In this document: piece after piece, positions 63,701 through 64,000 of the stretch
How positions within the stretch are numbered: the stretch's first letter is position 1
Layout: each line of letters starts with the position of its first letter
Source: Batillaria attramentaria
Lineage: Eukaryota > Mollusca > Gastropoda > Batillariidae
NCBI GenBank assembly: GCA_018292915.2
Contig: JACVVK020000036.1
Span: 2,085,001 to 2,149,000, forward strand
Direction: 5' to 3'
Length of the DNA: 64,000 nt
Program-made: the position numbers and the translations under genes
Notes under the pieces: model-generated
Database searches by the model: none
Told to the model about the DNA's origin: nothing
Seen by the model: the letters and a program-made list of their open reading frames with translations, nothing else

Positions 63701-63879
63701 AGATACTGCTTGGGAAACACCCATGGAAGATGTGGTTTGTGGAAGCCGACAGCGAGGAAGAACGGCTGGTTGCCGTGCTGAGCGTGGTTCTTCATCCAGG
63801 CAATAGCGTTGTCCGCTATCACGGTGTCCTGCAGTTTTCCTCCTGTCTCGTCCACTGGGTGTATGGCCGCAGCGTCCTT
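55303..63879 (-). CDS. iduronate 2-sulfatase-like lysosomal sulfatase (C-terminal seven exons)
   Basis: Seven minus-strand exons join in frame: 63879-63699, 62390-62230, 60472-60346, 59814-59632, 58906-58722, 57697-57623 and 55521-55303. They align collinearly with iduronate 2-sulfatase, which removes 2-O-sulfate from iduronate in dermatan and heparan sulfate in lysosomes. Key motifs are '[14 protein letters not shown]' (the active-site His of GYHKPH), '[20 protein letters not shown]', '[18 protein letters not shown]' across a junction (metal-binding Asp-His), the following 'CKHTNFEV' with the conserved Lys, 'YSQYPRG', 'MGYTIRT' and '[10 protein letters not shown]...[13 protein letters not shown]'. 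The N-terminal exons with the signal peptide and the Cys that becomes formylglycine lie beyond 64000. SINE, LTR and satellite insertions are all intronic. An IDS paralogue rather than the strict orthologue is possible. Confidence 0.93.
55895..56055 (+). pseudogene. CR1-like LINE C-terminal fragment
   Basis: The + strand encodes, with a frame break, '[12 protein letters not shown]' and '[17 protein letters not shown]', then '[11 protein letters not shown]', the usual C-terminal block of CR1-like reverse transcriptases (compare 2930-3030). Confidence 0.65.
56690..57100. mobile_element. Repeat-I, copy 3 (diverged)
   Basis: 'cttataaaaccagagcgtga', 'aggtcagtgagcgagacacc' and 'caaaacgcaaactgagctgt' match the centre of 8231-8624. 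The terminal inverted repeats are eroded. Confidence 0.75.
57623..57697 (-). CDS. sulfatase exon: '[11 protein letters not shown]' to 'YTIRTDQ'
   Basis: 25 codons, phase 0/0, acceptor 'tgtcag', donor 'gtacag'. It matches the conserved 'AYSQYPR' and 'MGYSIRT' elements of iduronate 2-sulfatase. Confidence 0.9.
57700..57905. repeat. ~63-bp tandem repeat (three units) beside the exon
   Basis: 'acaacgcaaccacagtcact' with 'tcagaaagaagaagaaa' recurs at about 57719, 57781 and 57848, in the intron directly upstream (transcript sense) of the 75-bp exon. On the minus strand it is pyrimidine-rich and may act in recognition of the 3' splice site. Confidence 0.8.
57963..58270 (+). mobile_element. SINE-C, copy C2 (intronic)
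   Basis: Full-length relative of 45763-46062, from 'aggggtgagcggtggtctca' to 'tttcccgaaagggataataa'. Confidence 0.88.
58722..58906 (-). CDS. sulfatase exon: '[15 protein letters not shown]' to 'NYSVEWK'
   Basis: Starts with two bases completing a split Asp codon and ends at a codon boundary. Acceptor 'ccctgcag', donor 'gtgaca'. It matches 'DLVELVSLFPTLAGLAGL' of iduronate 2-sulfatase. Confidence 0.92.
59019..59094. repeat. near-perfect 35-bp-arm hairpin
   Basis: 59019-59053 and 59060-59094 are reverse complements with one mismatch around a 6-base loop 'tatatg'. The arm begins CACTTCTCTGGTGTTACAC. The LTR at 47322-48041 carries a single copy of this arm near 47499-47533, so the hairpin arose by inverted duplication of LTR sequence. 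Confidence 0.88.
59085..59268 (+). mobile_element. partial LTR, same family as 47322-48041 (intronic)
   Basis: Reverse complement of 47322-47505. It ends with 'tccacacgtaacaat', contains 'gaaataaactccacacgg' with AATAAA in + orientation, and merges into the hairpin at the left. Confidence 0.8.
59368..59538 (+). mobile_element. SINE-A, copy A10 (intronic)
   Basis: Full-length, with the exact 14-bp direct repeat TCCTTTGCTTGGGG at 59354-59367 and 59539-59552. Confidence 0.93.
59632..59814 (-). CDS. sulfatase exon: '[15 protein letters not shown]' to 'LGSWHST'
   Basis: Phase 1/1, acceptor 'cgtacag', donor 'gtcaaa'. It contains the continuation of the DHG motif and '[15 protein letters not shown]'. 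The conserved Lys follows 'GEWC'. Confidence 0.92.
59824..59972 (+). mobile_element. SINE-D 3' part, copy D4 (intronic)
   Basis: Matches SINE-D2 from 'ataacatcatcctcatctcc' to the A-rich tail, 5'-truncated. It starts within about 15 bp of the acceptor of exon 59814-59632, in antisense orientation to the gene. Confidence 0.85.
59973..60345. other. intron sequence, nothing recognised
   Basis: A/T-rich, with T-runs near 60005-60105 and degenerate 'ttgaattgaactgaattaaac' units near 60300. No exon is recognised. Confidence 0.45.
60346..60472 (-). CDS. sulfatase exon: '[13 protein letters not shown]' to 'VFLGDH'
   Basis: Phase 0/1, acceptor 'acacag', donor 'gtatcg'. It ends in the Asp-His metal-ligand pair, split from the following Gly by the intron. 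Confidence 0.93.
60490..60925 (+). mobile_element. SINE-B, copy B4, split by SINE-A11 (intronic)
   Basis: 'gcgagaggtcagattcgagt' and 'cccacttggggca' are the head. The body resumes after SINE-A11 and a (CT)n expansion (60724-60764) with 'gtgtcaccgttcattcgggc' and ends near 'tgctgagcttacaccctttg'. Confidence 0.85.
60526..60702 (+). mobile_element. SINE-A, copy A11, nested in SINE-B
   Basis: Full-length, with direct repeat CACTTGGGGCA / CACTTGGAGCA at 60515-60525 and 60703-60713, one mismatch. Confidence 0.92.
61015..61400. repeat. ~83-bp degenerate tandem repeat (about 4.5 units, intronic)
   Basis: Units start with 'gggtctgcacgtgaatttga' or variants near 61032, 61123, 61193, 61278 and 61368, followed by 'cccgatctgccaaag' and a 'ccaatttctgagcttc'-like end. 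Confidence 0.8.
61609..62093 (+). mobile_element. SINE-A, copy A12, split by a MITE (intronic)
   Basis: The head and body lie at 61609-61757 and the tail '(t)aaacccccaaagacccaccc' at 62053-62093, separated by the element at 61758-62052. Confidence 0.88.
61758..62052. mobile_element. 295-bp PIF/Harbinger-like MITE inserted in SINE-A12
   Basis: It splits the SINE tail and is flanked by TTA on each side (61755-61757, 62053-62055). The ends are imperfect inverted repeats sharing 'TACACG..TGCCAG': 'gggccgcagctacacg' on the left, and on the right the reverse complement reads 'agcgcacggttacacg'. Internal 'ctggcagccagct' repeats are frequent. A 3-bp TTA target and GG(G)-type ends fit PIF/Harbinger. 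No coding capacity. Confidence 0.75.
62152..62205 (+). repeat. retroposon 3' end fragment
   Basis: 'attgtaaggcgcccagagct' is shared with 5060 and 9373. Confidence 0.65.
62230..62390 (-). CDS. sulfatase exon: '[15 protein letters not shown]' to 'YHIADNEQ'
   Basis: Starts with two bases completing a split codon and ends at a codon boundary. Acceptor 'ggaacag', donor 'gtgaga'. It corresponds to the 'LYPLENITLAPDP' segment of iduronate 2-sulfatase, with a somewhat longer variable part. Confidence 0.9.
62391..63198. other. sulfatase intron: SINE-B5, (CTA)n, Repeat-J
   Basis: A (CAAGAA)n run lies at 62399-62420. SINE-B antisense fragment B5 (62630-62770, 'cacgtacgctcacgtgaatc') is followed by (CTA/CTG)n at 62771-62840 and Repeat-J in reverse at 62940-63180, with a G-run at 63122-63145. 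Confidence 0.65.
62940..63180 (-). repeat. Repeat-J, copy 3 (reverse, intronic)
   Basis: 'catggtaatttttgtttctaga' (within 63085-63110) and 'atgcccgaggctaataggga' mirror copies 1 and 2. Confidence 0.7.
63200..63692 (-). repeat. three tandem partial copies of a sulfatase exon/intron boundary (~160-bp unit)
   Basis: The exon 3' part encoding '[11 protein letters not shown]' plus donor 'gtaggt' and about 75 bp of intron is repeated at about 63204-63290, 63366-63450 and 63528-63612, downstream of the true exon end at 63699. Spacing is about 160 bp. Copies differ by a few bases from each other and from the exon. The donor of the true exon is 'gtacgt'. Confidence 0.9.
63699..63879 (-). CDS. sulfatase exon: '[14 protein letters not shown]' to 'FPKQYL'
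   Basis: Acceptor 'tttaccag'. It ends in phase 1 at donor 'gtacgt' and matches 'GTLPDKQSTEQAIQLL' to 'VGYHKPHIPFRYPKEF' of iduronate 2-sulfatase. Its 3' half has been tandemly duplicated downstream. Confidence 0.92.
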
Positions 63880-63881
63880 CT

Positions 63882-64000
63882 GGTAAAGACAAACACAAAT
63901 ATATCATAAACACAACTTTCTTACCATATTTATAAACATAAGAATTTGTTGTGGTTTAAGAGAGCTGCTTTGCAATCACTCGCACATGCTTACTCACTGT
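63882..64000. other. sulfatase intron continuing beyond the window
   Basis: No exon is recognised in the last 119 bases. The preceding sulfatase exons must lie beyond 64000. Confidence 0.6.

Overview
The window is animal nuclear DNA, most likely from a marine gastropod mollusc. The evidence is spliced genes with GT-AG introns, dense dinucleotide and trinucleotide microsatellites, many tRNA-derived SINEs, several non-LTR retrotransposon lineages, and a fragment of a leucine-rich-repeat GPCR resembling the molluscan GRL101 type. There is no prokaryotic gene organisation. The species is an inference.

Two host genes are well supported. On the + strand, eight exons between 23418 and 31802 encode a carbonic anhydrase-related protein of the CA10/CA11 type. 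It lacks two of the three zinc-binding histidines, so it should be non-catalytic. Its 5' exon(s) were not found. On the - strand, seven exons between 63879 and 55303 encode the C-terminal two thirds of an iduronate 2-sulfatase-like lysosomal enzyme. Its N-terminal exons lie beyond the right edge. All splice junctions of both genes are phase-compatible.

Layout. 1-23.4 kb: repeats, including a 5'-truncated CR1-like LINE, solo LTRs, MITEs, SINEs, and a full-length RTE-like LINE with an intact 1002-codon ORF and a 17-bp target duplication (14.66-17.99 kb). 23.4-31.8 kb: the CA10-like gene, with introns full of SINEs, a MITE and minisatellites. 32-49 kb: LINE, LTR, pogo-like and foldback repeats, a GPCR pseudogene, two 30-bp minisatellite blocks, and a LINE carrying both a SINE and a solo LTR. 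49.5-54 kb: a DUF6589-like pseudogene next to an endogenized CRESS-DNA (circovirus-like) viral sequence, with Rep, a candidate capsid gene in convergent orientation, an origin-like inverted hairpin pair, and a second inverted Rep fragment. 54-55 kb: a large inverted-repeat element. 55.3-63.9 kb: the sulfatase gene.

The most notable points are the layered CRESS-DNA viral locus (later hit by two short retroposon insertions with clear target duplications), the intact RTE-like LINE, a 10-fold in-frame 30-bp expansion inside a reverse transcriptase, a four-fold tandem duplication across a sulfatase exon/intron boundary, splice sites embedded in TG microsatellites, and several transposon families whose target duplications or empty sites can be read within the window. 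Repeat family names (SINE-A, -B, -C, -D, -F and Repeat-E, -G, -I, -J) are mine and have meaning only within this window.
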